Assembly (NCBI GenBank): GCA_045643885.1 | Contig: JAZRFY010000004.1 | Coordinates: forward strand, 1 to 64,000 | DNA from: RGIG4608 sp045643885 | GTDB taxonomy: Bacteria; Bacillota; Clostridia; Oscillospirales; CAG-272 | DNA length: 64,000 nucleotides | Direction of reading: 5' to 3' | In this document: positions 34,299 through 42,625 of the stretch, one piece after another | How the letters are laid out: each line of letters opens with the position of its first letter | How positions within the stretch are numbered: position 1 is the stretch's first letter | The notes under the pieces: model-generated | Told to the model about the DNA's origin: nothing | The model's database searches: none | What the model saw: the letters and a program-made list of their open reading frames with translations, nothing else | Made by a program: the position numbers and the translations under genes

Positions 34299-34619
34299 AT
34301 GAAATTTTGTTCTAAATGCGGAAAAGAAATCATGGAGGAAGCTGTAATTTGTCCTAATTGTGGATGTTCAGTATCAACTCCTACAACAACCCCAAATGTC
34401 ACAGATCACGATGAGATAAGTGTTGGACTTGTAATTTTATCCATTCTTATCCCCTTATTTGGAATTATTTATTGGGCTGTTAAAGCTAAAGAAACACCCA
34501 AAAAGGCTAAGGCATGTGGCATTGCCGGACTTATTTCTTGGGGTGTGTCTATCATTTTCTCTGTTATTTTCTCTGCAGCGACATTTAGTAGCATATTCAG
34601 TATCCTTGAATATATGTAA
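34299..34619 (+). CDS. Zinc-ribbon membrane protein
   Basis: 106 residues from the ATG behind CAGGAGGT; 52 upstream codons overlap the promoter and are not used. Zinc ribbon CSKCGKE...CPNCGC at residues 4-24, a Thr-rich linker, then two membrane helices (about 42-60 and 73-95). Small zinc-ribbon membrane proteins of this type are common in Clostridia, with unknown function. Paired with a divergent XRE regulator and a tight operator. Confidence 0.8.
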   Translation: MKFCSKCGKEIMEEAVICPNCGCSVSTPTTTPNVTDHDEISVGLVILSILIPLFGIIYWAVKAKETPKKAKACGIAGLISWGVSIIFSVIFSAATFSSIFSILEYM

Positions 34620-34656
34620 TTAAGTTATAATTCAATTTAAAACTAATTAATTTATT

Positions 34657-34700
34657 AAAAAGGGTGTTCTCTTGCGAGGACACCCCTTTAATTGTTTTAT
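34657..34700 (+). terminator. Terminator of the zinc-ribbon protein gene
   Basis: An imperfect stem (AAAGGGTGT with ACACCCCTTT, one bulge) followed by AATTGTTTTAT. Confidence 0.6.
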
Positions 34701-34759
34701 ATAGGATATTTGTGCAATGATGAAAGCAGGTAAAATTATATATCTCATAGCTTTTACAA

Positions 34760-34800
34760 AAAACGGCAGGTCATGTGACCTGCCGTATATTTTTATTTTA
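34760..34800 (-). terminator. Terminator of the rimP-infB operon
   Basis: Perfect 11-bp stem ACGGCAGGTCA/TGACCTGCCGT with a 2-nt centre; on the minus strand it is followed by TTTTTTG. It lies just beyond, and abuts, the infB stop. Confidence 0.85.
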
Positions 34801-37623
34801 CTGCTTGATTTCTTCCATGATGAATGCCTCAAGAATATCTCCAAGCTTGATATCGTTGAACTTTTCAAGTCCGATACCACACTCGTATCCTGATGCAACT
34901 TCCTTAGCATCGTCCTTAAATCTCTTAAGTGAGCTGATCTTATCCTCGAAGATAACGATACCGTCACGAACAACTCGAATATCACTCTGTCTTGTAACCT
35001 TACCGTCAGTAATATAAGAACCGGCAATAGTACCAACGTTGGGAACACGGATTGTCTGACGAACCTCTGCATGACCAAGCACAACTTCCTTGAACTTGGG
35101 AGCAAGCATACCCTTCATAGCTGCAGTAATTTCCTCGATGCACTCGTAAATTACGCGGTATGTTCTGATTTCAACGTTCTGTCTGTCCGCAGAATCCATA
35201 GCGCCCTTGTCAGGACGAACGTTAAAGCCAACGATGATTGCATTTGAAGCTGCAGCAAGCATTACGTCACCCTCAGTGATACCACCAACTGCAGAGTGGA
35301 TAACTCTAACCTTAACCTCTTCGTTGGAAAGCTTCTGAAGAGATGCACGAACTGCCTCTGCAGAACCGTCAACGTCCGCCTTAACGATAACGTTAAGATC
35401 CTTGATACCTTCGGAGATCTGGTTGAACAAGTCGTTAAGATTTGCTCTTGCGTTAGCCTTGAAGAGCTCTTCCTTGGCCTGTGCCTTTCTCTGTTCAGCA
35501 AGCTCTCTTGCCATTTTTTCGTCAGCAACTGCATTGAATTCATCACCTGCAACGGGAACGTCTGCAAGACCGATGATCTCAACGGGAACTGAAGGACCTG
35601 CCTCCTTAAGAGACTTTCTGTTGTGGTCGGTCATGGCTCTTACACGACCAACTGCAGTACCTGCAATAACGATGTCACCACTGTGAAGTGTACCGTTCTG
35701 CACAAGAACTGTAGCAACGGGGCCTCTACCCTTATCGAGCTTAGCCTCGATTACGATACCCTTAGCATATCTGTTGGGATTTGCCTTGAGCTCCTTAACC
35801 TCGGCAACGAGGAGAACGGATTCAAGAAGATCCTCAATACCCTTATGAGTCTTAGCAGAAACGGGAACGCAGATAACGTCACCACCCCATTCCTCGGGAA
35901 CGAGATCGTATCTTGTAAGCTCCTGCTTAACTGTGTCGGGATCGGCTGTGGGCTTATCCATCTTGTTGATAGCAACAACGATGTCAATTCCGGCTGCCTT
36001 TGCGTGGTTGATAGCTTCTATTGTCTGAGGCATGATACCGTCGTCCGCTGCAACAACGAGGATTGCAATATCCGTTGCCTGAGCACCACGGGCTCTCATT
36101 GCTGTAAACGCTTCGTGACCGGGTGTATCAAGGAAGGTCATATCCTTGCCGTTGATGCTCACTCTATAAGCACCGATGTGCTGAGTGATACCACCTGCTT
36201 CACCTGTTGTAACGCTTGTATTTCTGATTGCGTCAAGAAGTGATGTCTTACCGTGGTCAACGTGACCCATTACACAAATAACGGGAGCTCTTTCCTTAAG
36301 AGTTTCCTCTGTATCAACTGTATCGTCGAAGAGTTTTTCTTCGATAGTAACAACAACTTCCTTTGTAACGATAGCGCCAAGCTCATCTGCGATGAGGTAA
36401 GCAGTATCAAAGTCGATAACCTGGTTTACAGTAACCATCATTCCCATCATCATAAGGCGCTTAACAACCTCACCTGCAGTTACCTTAAGGCGTGATGCAA
36501 GCTCACCAACTGAGATCTCATCGGGAACAGTGATACTGATGGGCTGCTTCTTAACAACCTGCTGCTGTTTCTTCTGCGCGTTCTTGTCGAACTTGTTGTT
36601 CTGCTGCTGGCCCTTCTTGTTGAATTTCTGGTTTCCACCGCGAATGTCCTTTACGGAATCGGGTACGTAATTATCAAGCTTTTCGTCGTACTTGGACGCG
36701 TCATAGCTTGAACCTCTCATATCTACAACACGAGTAGCTGTGCTTCTGACACCCTTTTCACCCTTTGCAGTCTGCTCACGAACGATGGCTGTGGGCTTGA
36801 AGTGCTCCTTAGGAGCATTCTGATTGCCCTCATCCTTATCCTTGCCGAAGCCCATATTGTTTTGAGGCTTCTTGTTTTGCTGATTGTAAGGCTTTTGAGT
36901 ATTGTTAAAGCCACCCTTGTTATCAAAGCTCTTGTTTTCAAAGCCCTTGTTGAAGGATCCCTTATCGCCCTGCTTGTTTGACTGATTGTTTCTGTCAAAC
37001 TGAGGCTTCTGATTCTGGAATCTATCATTCTGCGCAGGTCTGTTGTTTCCTGCGTCGCGAGAATTTCTATCCATCTGGGGCTTCTGACCTTGAGGTCTGT
37101 TATTGTCTCTTTGCTGATTTGCAAAGTTATTTTGTGAACGGTTTTCAGGTCTTGCCTGCTGATTTTGAGGTCTGTTTTCAGTTTTGGGTTGTGTCTTTGT
37201 GCGTGCTTCCGCCTCAGCCTTAGCTTTTGCTTCAGCTTCAGCCTTTGCCTTTGCCTCTGCTTCTGCCTTAGCGCGTGCTTCAGCCTTAGCCTTTGCCTCA
37301 GCTTCAGCCTTTGCCTTTGCTTCTGCCTCGGCCTTAGCGCGTGCCTCTGCCTCCTTTGCAGCCTTTTCTGCCGCAAGCTCAGCCTCACGTGCTGCAGCAA
37401 GCTTTGAGGGAATATAGGTATCCCCAAAGATATAAGAATCGATATCCTTTATCTGATTCTGCTTTGTGAGAGAATCGAACAAAAGGTCAAACTCTCTGCC
37501 CTCAAGAGCACCCTGCGTTTTCGCAGTAATACCCTTATCCGCGAGAACATCGACTATGTCCTTGCTCCTTAATCCCAAATCCTTTGCTAATTGATTTACC
37601 TTAAATTGTGGATTTGCTGCCAT
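34798..37623 (-). CDS. infB: Translation initiation factor IF-2
   Basis: 941 residues from the ATG behind GGAGGT. N-terminal IF2N domain (1-60), then about 60 residues of near-perfect Ala/Lys/Glu repeats (about 81-140), then some 160 Asn/Gln/Lys/Phe/Gly-rich residues, a second IF2N-type domain, and the GTPase with GHVDHGKTS, DTPGHEA and NKMDKP, ending in the fMet-tRNA-binding C-domain. Loads initiator tRNA. Last gene of the operon; rbfA, which normally follows, is not here. Confidence 0.97.
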   Translation of the reverse strand: MAANPQFKVNQLAKDLGLRSKDIVDVLADKGITAKTQGALEGREFDLLFDSLTKQNQIKDIDSYIFGDTYIPSKLAAAREAELAAEKAAKEAEARAKAEAEAKAKAEAEAKAKAEARAKAEAEAKAKAEAEAKAKAEAEARTKTQPKTENRPQNQQARPENRSQNNFANQQRDNNRPQGQKPQMDRNSRDAGNNRPAQNDRFQNQKPQFDRNNQSNKQGDKGSFNKGFENKSFDNKGGFNNTQKPYNQQNKKPQNNMGFGKDKDEGNQNAPKEHFKPTAIVREQTAKGEKGVRSTATRVVDMRGSSYDASKYDEKLDNYVPDSVKDIRGGNQKFNKKGQQQNNKFDKNAQKKQQQVVKKQPISITVPDEISVGELASRLKVTAGEVVKRLMMMGMMVTVNQVIDFDTAYLIADELGAIVTKEVVVTIEEKLFDDTVDTEETLKERAPVICVMGHVDHGKTSLLDAIRNTSVTTGEAGGITQHIGAYRVSINGKDMTFLDTPGHEAFTAMRARGAQATDIAILVVAADDGIMPQTIEAINHAKAAGIDIVVAINKMDKPTADPDTVKQELTRYDLVPEEWGGDVICVPVSAKTHKGIEDLLESVLLVAEVKELKANPNRYAKGIVIEAKLDKGRGPVATVLVQNGTLHSGDIVIAGTAVGRVRAMTDHNRKSLKEAGPSVPVEIIGLADVPVAGDEFNAVADEKMARELAEQRKAQAKEELFKANARANLNDLFNQISEGIKDLNVIVKADVDGSAEAVRASLQKLSNEEVKVRVIHSAVGGITEGDVMLAAASNAIIVGFNVRPDKGAMDSADRQNVEIRTYRVIYECIEEITAAMKGMLAPKFKEVVLGHAEVRQTIRVPNVGTIAGSYITDGKVTRQSDIRVVRDGIVIFEDKISSLKRFKDDAKEVASGYECGIGLEKFNDIKLGDILEAFIMEEIKQ
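37204..37383 (-). repeat. In-frame Ala-Lys-Ala-Glu coding repeat in infB
   Basis: About 60 codons alternate Ala with Lys, Glu or Arg in units such as AKAEAEAK, predicted as one long single alpha helix. At DNA level it is an imperfect 24-bp tandem repeat prone to length change. Confidence 0.85.
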
Positions 37624-37682
37624 TAGTACCTCCAAAAATTCCGTTTTCTGAAATCAAACCGTTCAAGTTTATTAAAAATCTT

Positions 37683-37997
37683 TTATTCCGTGAAATATTT
37701 GCTCACCATTTTATAAAAGCCCTCGTCCGTAATAGCCACGGCGGCAAGCACAGAGCTTTTTCCAACGGACGCACCCAAGGTGCCACCGTCGGCATCTATT
37801 TTGATTTTCTCTATACCGTAAGTGTTGCACTTATCGGTAATTTTTTTATGTGTATTATCTGACGTGTCGCACGCCTCAAGCACGAGATACACTCTCTTGC
37901 CCTTTTGCATAGCCTCGACAATCATCGGAACGCCGAAGATGAGCTTTCCTGCCTTTGCACAAAGCCCCAACGAAGTAAGAATTCTGCTATCCATCAT
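37683..37997 (-). CDS. ylxQ: L7Ae-family ribosomal protein YlxQ
   Basis: 104 residues. L7Ae/L30e fold: LGLCAKAGKLIFG, DTSDNTHKKI and VGKSSVLAAVAITD. YlxQ-type proteins bind kink-turn RNA. The ATG overlaps the ylxR stop by 4 nt; standard position between ylxR and infB. Confidence 0.92.
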   Translation of the reverse strand: MMDSRILTSLGLCAKAGKLIFGVPMIVEAMQKGKRVYLVLEACDTSDNTHKKITDKCNTYGIEKIKIDADGGTLGASVGKSSVLAAVAITDEGFYKMVSKYFTE

Positions 37998-38266
37998 TCA
38001 CCCTGCGCTATCTCATTCTCAAGGGATGCAAAAACCTCTTCAGGTATCTCGCATTCAAGATGGGTTGCAAGTCTGCCATTCTTTTTTGCCTTGTTAAGAC
38101 ATTTTGCACTATTGCAAAGATATACCCCTCTGCCGTTCTTTCTGCCCGTAGTATCAAGCACGATTTCGCCCTCTGGAGTTCTGACAACTCTCAAAAGCTC
38201 ACCCTTTGACTTTCTCTCGCAGCAGCCAACGCACTGACGAAGCGGAATCTTCTTCTTTTGTTCCAT
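37994..38266 (-). CDS. ylxR: YlxR family RNA-binding protein (DUF448)
   Basis: 90 residues with RQCVGCCERK, DTTGRKNGRGVYLC and the final Cys of CLNKA, the YlxR signature. Family members bind RNA and one is reported to regulate RNase P and metabolism genes. Lies 6 nt behind nusA. Confidence 0.93.
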   Translation of the reverse strand: MEQKKKIPLRQCVGCCERKSKGELLRVVRTPEGEIVLDTTGRKNGRGVYLCNSAKCLNKAKKNGRLATHLECEIPEEVFASLENEIAQGE

Positions 38267-38272
38267 AAGTAA

Positions 38273-39298
38273 TTATTCTGCCTTAATATCAATCTTAATG
38301 CCGGTAAGTCTTGCAGCAAGACGAACGTTCTGTCCCTCTTTACCGATCGCAAGGCTGAGCTGGTCGGGATTTACAACAACTCTGCAGGATCTTTCGCCTG
38401 TCATTTCAACAAAATCAACGGGAGCGGGAGCCAAAGCCTCGCTTACGTATTCAACGGGATCCTCATCGTATCTGATGATGTCAATCTTTTCACCGCCGAG
38501 CTCATCAACGATTGCGTTGATTCTCATGCCGTGGTTACCGATACATGCGCCAACGGGATCAACCTCGGGATCTCTTGACCAAACTGCGATCTTTGTTCTT
38601 GAGCCTGCTTCTCTGCAAATACCCTTGATAATAACAACACCGTCTGTGATTTCGGGAATTTCAAGCTCGAAGATTCTCTTAACAAGACCTGCGTGTGTAC
38701 GGGAAAGAGTAACGATGGGACCCTTGCCCTCTTTATTTACCTGGAGAACGTATACCTTGATCTTATCTCCAACGTAGAGAACCTCACCGGGGATCTGCTC
38801 ACTCTTAAGCAGTGTTGCAAAGCCGTTTGCTGTTTCAAGAAGGATATTGCCTGTTTCGGGATTGATCTTGCTTACAGTAGCTGTAATGATTTCATCCTTC
38901 TGGTTTTCATAAGCCTCCTGGATAGCGCGTCTTTCACCCTCACGGATACCCTGGATGATAACTGACTTAGCAGCTCCTGCAGAAAGTCTTCTGAAGTTCT
39001 TGGGTTTAACTTCCTTTTCAACGAATGAACCGAGTGTGTATTTCTTAGCGATCTTCTTAGCTTCTTCAAGAGAGATCTCTGTTTCGGGATTTTCAACCAC
39101 CTCAACAACTTCCTTCTGCTGATAAACCTTGATATCTTCCTTGCGCTCGTCGATCATAACGCGAACGTTAGTATTGTTACCGTATTCCTTTTTGAAGGCT
39201 GAAACGAGAGCAGCCTCAATCTTTTCGTACATATATGTCTTAGGAATACCCTTTTCCTTTTCGAGCATATCAAGTGCGGCAAATAATTCCTTGTTCAT
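38273..39298 (-). CDS. nusA: Transcription termination/antitermination factor NusA
   Basis: 341 residues, the short Firmicutes form without acidic repeats. N-terminal polymerase-binding domain (1-130), S1 domain (about 135-200), then two KH domains with loops GNHG (unusual, normally GxRG) and IGKEGQN. Modulates pausing and termination. Ribosome site AAGGAGAAA. Confidence 0.97.
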   Translation of the reverse strand: MNKELFAALDMLEKEKGIPKTYMYEKIEAALVSAFKKEYGNNTNVRVMIDERKEDIKVYQQKEVVEVVENPETEISLEEAKKIAKKYTLGSFVEKEVKPKNFRRLSAGAAKSVIIQGIREGERRAIQEAYENQKDEIITATVSKINPETGNILLETANGFATLLKSEQIPGEVLYVGDKIKVYVLQVNKEGKGPIVTLSRTHAGLVKRIFELEIPEITDGVVIIKGICREAGSRTKIAVWSRDPEVDPVGACIGNHGMRINAIVDELGGEKIDIIRYDEDPVEYVSEALAPAPVDFVEMTGERSCRVVVNPDQLSLAIGKEGQNVRLAARLTGIKIDIKAE

Positions 39299-39314
39299 TT
39301 TTCTTTCTCCTTAA

Positions 39315-39779
39315 TTAAAAATCAAACACAGTGTGCATCTTTGCGATTTCATTTTTTTCAAATTCAATTTGCTCAGAGCCAAGATCGATAACGACCTTGC
39401 CCTCTTCTGAAAGTCCGACAAGTACGCCTGTAAACGCCTTTGAACCGTTCTTGGGAGCATAGAGCTTAAGCTCAACCTTTTCACCCTGGCACATAGAGAT
39501 GTGCGCATCGGTCTTGATTTCTCTCTCGATTCCGGGAGAGGTGACCTCAAGGTAATAAGCCTCGTCGATGGGATCTGCCTCATCGAGCATGGGATCGATA
39601 GTTCTGTGGAACTTCTCACAAGTATTGATATCAATGCCCTCTTCAGAGTCGATTGTTATGCGAAGAATCTTTTTTGAACCCTCTTTAACAAATTCAACGT
39701 CCCAAAGGATGATACCCATTTCTTCAGCCACGGGCAAAACAAGCTCTGCAACCGTGCCGGCAATGTTTTTCTTAATCAT
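39315..39779 (-). CDS. rimP: Ribosome maturation factor RimP
   Basis: 154 residues with LRITIDSEEGIDINTCE and DEAYYLEVTSPGIER, the family core. Assists 30S assembly. First gene of the rimP-nusA-ylxR-ylxQ-infB operon. Ribosome site AAGGATATG is close to the ATG. Confidence 0.95.
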   Translation of the reverse strand: MIKKNIAGTVAELVLPVAEEMGIILWDVEFVKEGSKKILRITIDSEEGIDINTCEKFHRTIDPMLDEADPIDEAYYLEVTSPGIEREIKTDAHISMCQGEKVELKLYAPKNGSKAFTGVLVGLSEEGKVVIDLGSEQIEFEKNEIAKMHTVFDF

Positions 39780-39808
39780 ATCCTTAAAATCTGCCTTTTC
39801 AAGAATTA

Positions 39809-39835
39809 AGAGTGGGTCGTTTTGGGACCCACTCT
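39809..39835 (-). other. Strong leader hairpin of the rimP operon
   Basis: A 10-bp stem (AGAGTGGGTC/GACCCACTCT) with a 7-nt loop sits in the short leader between promoter and rimP. No riboswitch family recognised; the following TTAATTCTTG is a weak T-run, so attenuation is possible. Confidence 0.5.
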
Positions 39836-39851
39836 CAGCTTAGTATGCCTC

Positions 39852-39880
39852 ATTATAACACACCTTTCTCAATTTTGCAA
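39852..39880 (-). promoter_or_regulatory. Sigma-A promoter of the rimP-infB operon
   Basis: Minus strand: TTGCAA (39875-39880), 17-nt spacer, perfect TATAAT (39852-39857). Confidence 0.85.
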
Positions 39881-39949
39881 TACCTTTTTATAATTTTTTG
39901 CATTTTTTTGCTTTTTTATTATTTATATATAAATATTTAAAGAAATATG

Positions 39950-39978
39950 TTTACAAAAAGAAACTTTCGTGCTATAAT
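39950..39978 (+). promoter_or_regulatory. Sigma-A promoter of the gdpP operon
   Basis: TTTACA (39950-39955), 17-nt spacer, perfect TATAAT (39973-39978). Probably drives gdpP-rplI-dnaB and onward. Confidence 0.85.
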
Positions 39979-40055
39979 TATAGGAAGATTATTTAGAATG
40001 CCAAAATATGCCTTTCAAATAATCAAGTAAAATTCAAAGGAGACATAAAAATCCA

Positions 40056-42101
40056 ATGAGTAAAGAAAAGAAAAATAATAAGGTTTTTTCAGAAAGCAAT
40101 TTGCTTTTGTGGATATGTATAATCAGTAGCTCAATCTTCATCGGTCTCTATGCCTTGATAGATTTGATCACAGCAAATCATCCCCAGTGGCTCGGCATCG
40201 TTCTTTTTGCTGCAGATGCACTCTTTGTTATCATCATCTATGCAGTATACAAAAAGAAGCGCGACATTGAGCAGTCCTTTAAGGCCCAAACCCTTCTTAT
40301 GGAAAAGGCAATGACGGGTATGATGAGACGCGTTAACGTTCCCTGTGTGCTCACACTTCCAAGCGGCACTATCGCATGGTGCTCAAAGGGCGCTCACAAA
40401 ATGCTCGGTGTTCCCGAAAGTCTTCTTCAAAAGAATTTCAACGATCTTTGCGATGCAAAGATTGAAGATTTCATCGCAGCGCTCTCCAAAGCAGAGGGTG
40501 AAAACAGTGAAGCAACAGACCACGCTTCCCTCTCCACTACAATCAATCAAAGAAATTATCACGCAAACATTTATAAGCAGGAGCTTGGTCAGAATACTTA
40601 TTACCTCATCACATTCACAGATTACACAGATTACGCAAAGCTTCTTCAAAAGACCGAGGCAGAAGCTCCCGTTGTGGCTCACATCGTTCTTGATAACCTC
40701 AACGAGATCGCTGAATACGTAAGAGTAAATTATCGTTCTGCCGCAAACGAGATTGAGGACATCCTCAAAAAGTTTGCCGAGGATATGAACGGCTTTATCA
40801 GAGAATATAATCGCGACAAATATATTATGGTGTTCTCACGAGATAAATATGAGGAATGTGCAAATAATAAGTTTGACATCCTTGAAACCATACGAAACGT
40901 AAGACTTGGTGACAGCTCCGTTCCCGTTACAATCTCAATGGGTATCTCCCTTGTGGGTAATACCTTTGAGGAGAGGGAGAAGAACGCGTTCTCAGCTCTT
41001 GAATTCGCACTCCAGCGCGGTGGTGACCAGGTTGCCGTAAAGACTGAAGAGGACGTTATCTTCTTCGGCGGTAGAACAAAGGGCGTTCAAAAGAAGAGTG
41101 GCTCATTTGCAAGAGTATTTGCAACACAGCTCACAAGCTACATTGCAAACGCAAGCAACGTTCTTATCATGGGACACGCAAATCCAGACTTTGACGCGAT
41201 CGGTGCATGCGTAGGTGCTGCAAGACTTTGTATGTATTGCGGTCTTAAACCCAAAATCATCATGAATACTCTCCACCAGAATTTCAAGGCATGTACTGAA
41301 AAGCTCCTCACTCTTGAGGAATATAAAAACATATTCATCTCTGCAGAAGCAGGACTTGATATGATCAGCTCGGATACGCTCCTTATCATCGTGGATGCGA
41401 ACAACTTCAATATCCTTGAATCATCCGACGTTGCAAACAACGTTTCAAACTTCGTCGTTATCGACCACCACAGAAAAGTGGCAGAGTTTGAAAACGAGCC
41501 CCTTCTCTCCCTTATCGATCCTTCCGCATCCTCTGCTTCAGAGCTTATTACAGGCATCCTCGAGCAGTGCCTTACTGCAGATTCAATGTATAAGGAGGAG
41601 GCAAACCTTCTTCTTGCAGGTATCATGGTAGATACAAACAACTTCACTCGCACAACCGGTACAAAAACCTTCTCTGCGGCAATGTATCTTCGTGGCGTTG
41701 GTGCAAATTCCGAAATTGCAGGCACATTCTTCCACGAGGAATTCAATAGCTTCCTGAGCGAAGCAAAGTTTAATTCGAACGTTACGATGTACCTTGATAG
41801 AATTGCTATCACCGAAAGTGACGGAAACGATCCGTCATTCGATAGAATAGCAGCTGCCAAGGCGGCAAACAAGCTCCTCACCGTAAAGGGTGTTGACGCC
41901 TCCTTTGCTCTTGTAAGCATCGATGACAAGATCCACATCTCCGCGCGTTCAAACGGTAGCATAAACGTTCAGCTCATTCTTGAAAAAATGGGTGGTGGCG
42001 GTCACTTTGACTCTGCTGCAGCGGCAATTGCCGACAGTGATATGAAGACCGTTCTCTATCACCTTAAGGATGCTATCGATTCCTATTTTGCGGAAAATTA
42101 A
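40056..42101 (+). CDS. gdpP: Cyclic-di-AMP phosphodiesterase GdpP
   Basis: 681 residues, normal length. Two membrane helices (about 15-37 and 44-66), a PAS-like domain (about 85-185), a degenerate GGDEF domain (about 200-330), then DHH and DHHA1: HANPDFDAIGA, VIDHHRK (the DHH motif) and GGGGHFDSAA near the end. Hydrolyses c-di-AMP, setting potassium and wall homeostasis. The order gdpP-rplI-dnaB is the classical Firmicutes one. Confidence 0.96.
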   Translation: MSKEKKNNKVFSESNLLLWICIISSSIFIGLYALIDLITANHPQWLGIVLFAADALFVIIIYAVYKKKRDIEQSFKAQTLLMEKAMTGMMRRVNVPCVLTLPSGTIAWCSKGAHKMLGVPESLLQKNFNDLCDAKIEDFIAALSKAEGENSEATDHASLSTTINQRNYHANIYKQELGQNTYYLITFTDYTDYAKLLQKTEAEAPVVAHIVLDNLNEIAEYVRVNYRSAANEIEDILKKFAEDMNGFIREYNRDKYIMVFSRDKYEECANNKFDILETIRNVRLGDSSVPVTISMGISLVGNTFEEREKNAFSALEFALQRGGDQVAVKTEEDVIFFGGRTKGVQKKSGSFARVFATQLTSYIANASNVLIMGHANPDFDAIGACVGAARLCMYCGLKPKIIMNTLHQNFKACTEKLLTLEEYKNIFISAEAGLDMISSDTLLIIVDANNFNILESSDVANNVSNFVVIDHHRKVAEFENEPLLSLIDPSASSASELITGILEQCLTADSMYKEEANLLLAGIMVDTNNFTRTTGTKTFSAAMYLRGVGANSEIAGTFFHEEFNSFLSEAKFNSNVTMYLDRIAITESDGNDPSFDRIAAAKAANKLLTVKGVDASFALVSIDDKIHISARSNGSINVQLILEKMGGGGHFDSAAAAIADSDMKTVLYHLKDAIDSYFAEN

Positions 42102-42161
42102 CCAATTTAAAGATTTTTTAAGATTCATTTGATAAAATTTCAAAGTTAGGAGTACACGGCA

Positions 42162-42614
42162 ATGAAAGTAATGTTAACACAGGACGTTAAGGGTCAGGGC
42201 AAAAAGGACCAGATTATTGAAGTATCTGACGGATATGCAAGAAACTTTCTTCTTCCCAAAAAGCTTGCAATAATCGCAGATGCCAAGGCAGTTAACGAGG
42301 CAAAAAATAAAGAGGCTTCAAATCTTCACAAGATTGAGGTTGCAAAGACTGAAGCAAAGAATATCGCAGATAAGCTTTCAAAGATTACAGTTAAGATCAA
42401 TGAAAGTGCCGGCAACGATAACCGTCTTTACGGTGCAGTAACAACCAAGGACATCGCAGAAAGACTTTCTAAGGACCACGGCATCACCATCGACAAAAAG
42501 AAGATGGTGTTAAACGAAAGCATCAAGACATTCGGTACTTATAAGGTAGAGGTTAAGCTCTATGGCGCAGAGATAACAGGCACAATCACAGTGCAGGTTT
42601 CTCCTAAGCAGTAA
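42162..42614 (+). CDS. rplI: Large-subunit ribosomal protein bL9
   Basis: 150 residues. Begins MKVMLTQDVKGQGKK, then SDGYARNFLLPK, the L9 N-terminal signature; long linker helix and C-terminal globular domain follow. Ribosome site TAGGAG. Confidence 0.97.
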   Translation: MKVMLTQDVKGQGKKDQIIEVSDGYARNFLLPKKLAIIADAKAVNEAKNKEASNLHKIEVAKTEAKNIADKLSKITVKINESAGNDNRLYGAVTTKDIAERLSKDHGITIDKKKMVLNESIKTFGTYKVEVKLYGAEITGTITVQVSPKQ

Positions 42615-42625
42615 GCGAGGATTTT

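Noticed and set aside
37165..37427. Several open frames opposite and beside the infB repeat
   Set aside because: They are shadows of the Ala/Lys/Glu repeat, which lacks stops in most frames; no ribosome site.
41138..41962. 274-codon minus-strand frame inside gdpP
   Set aside because: Antisense to the DHH domain, which is clearly the true gene; no ribosome site.
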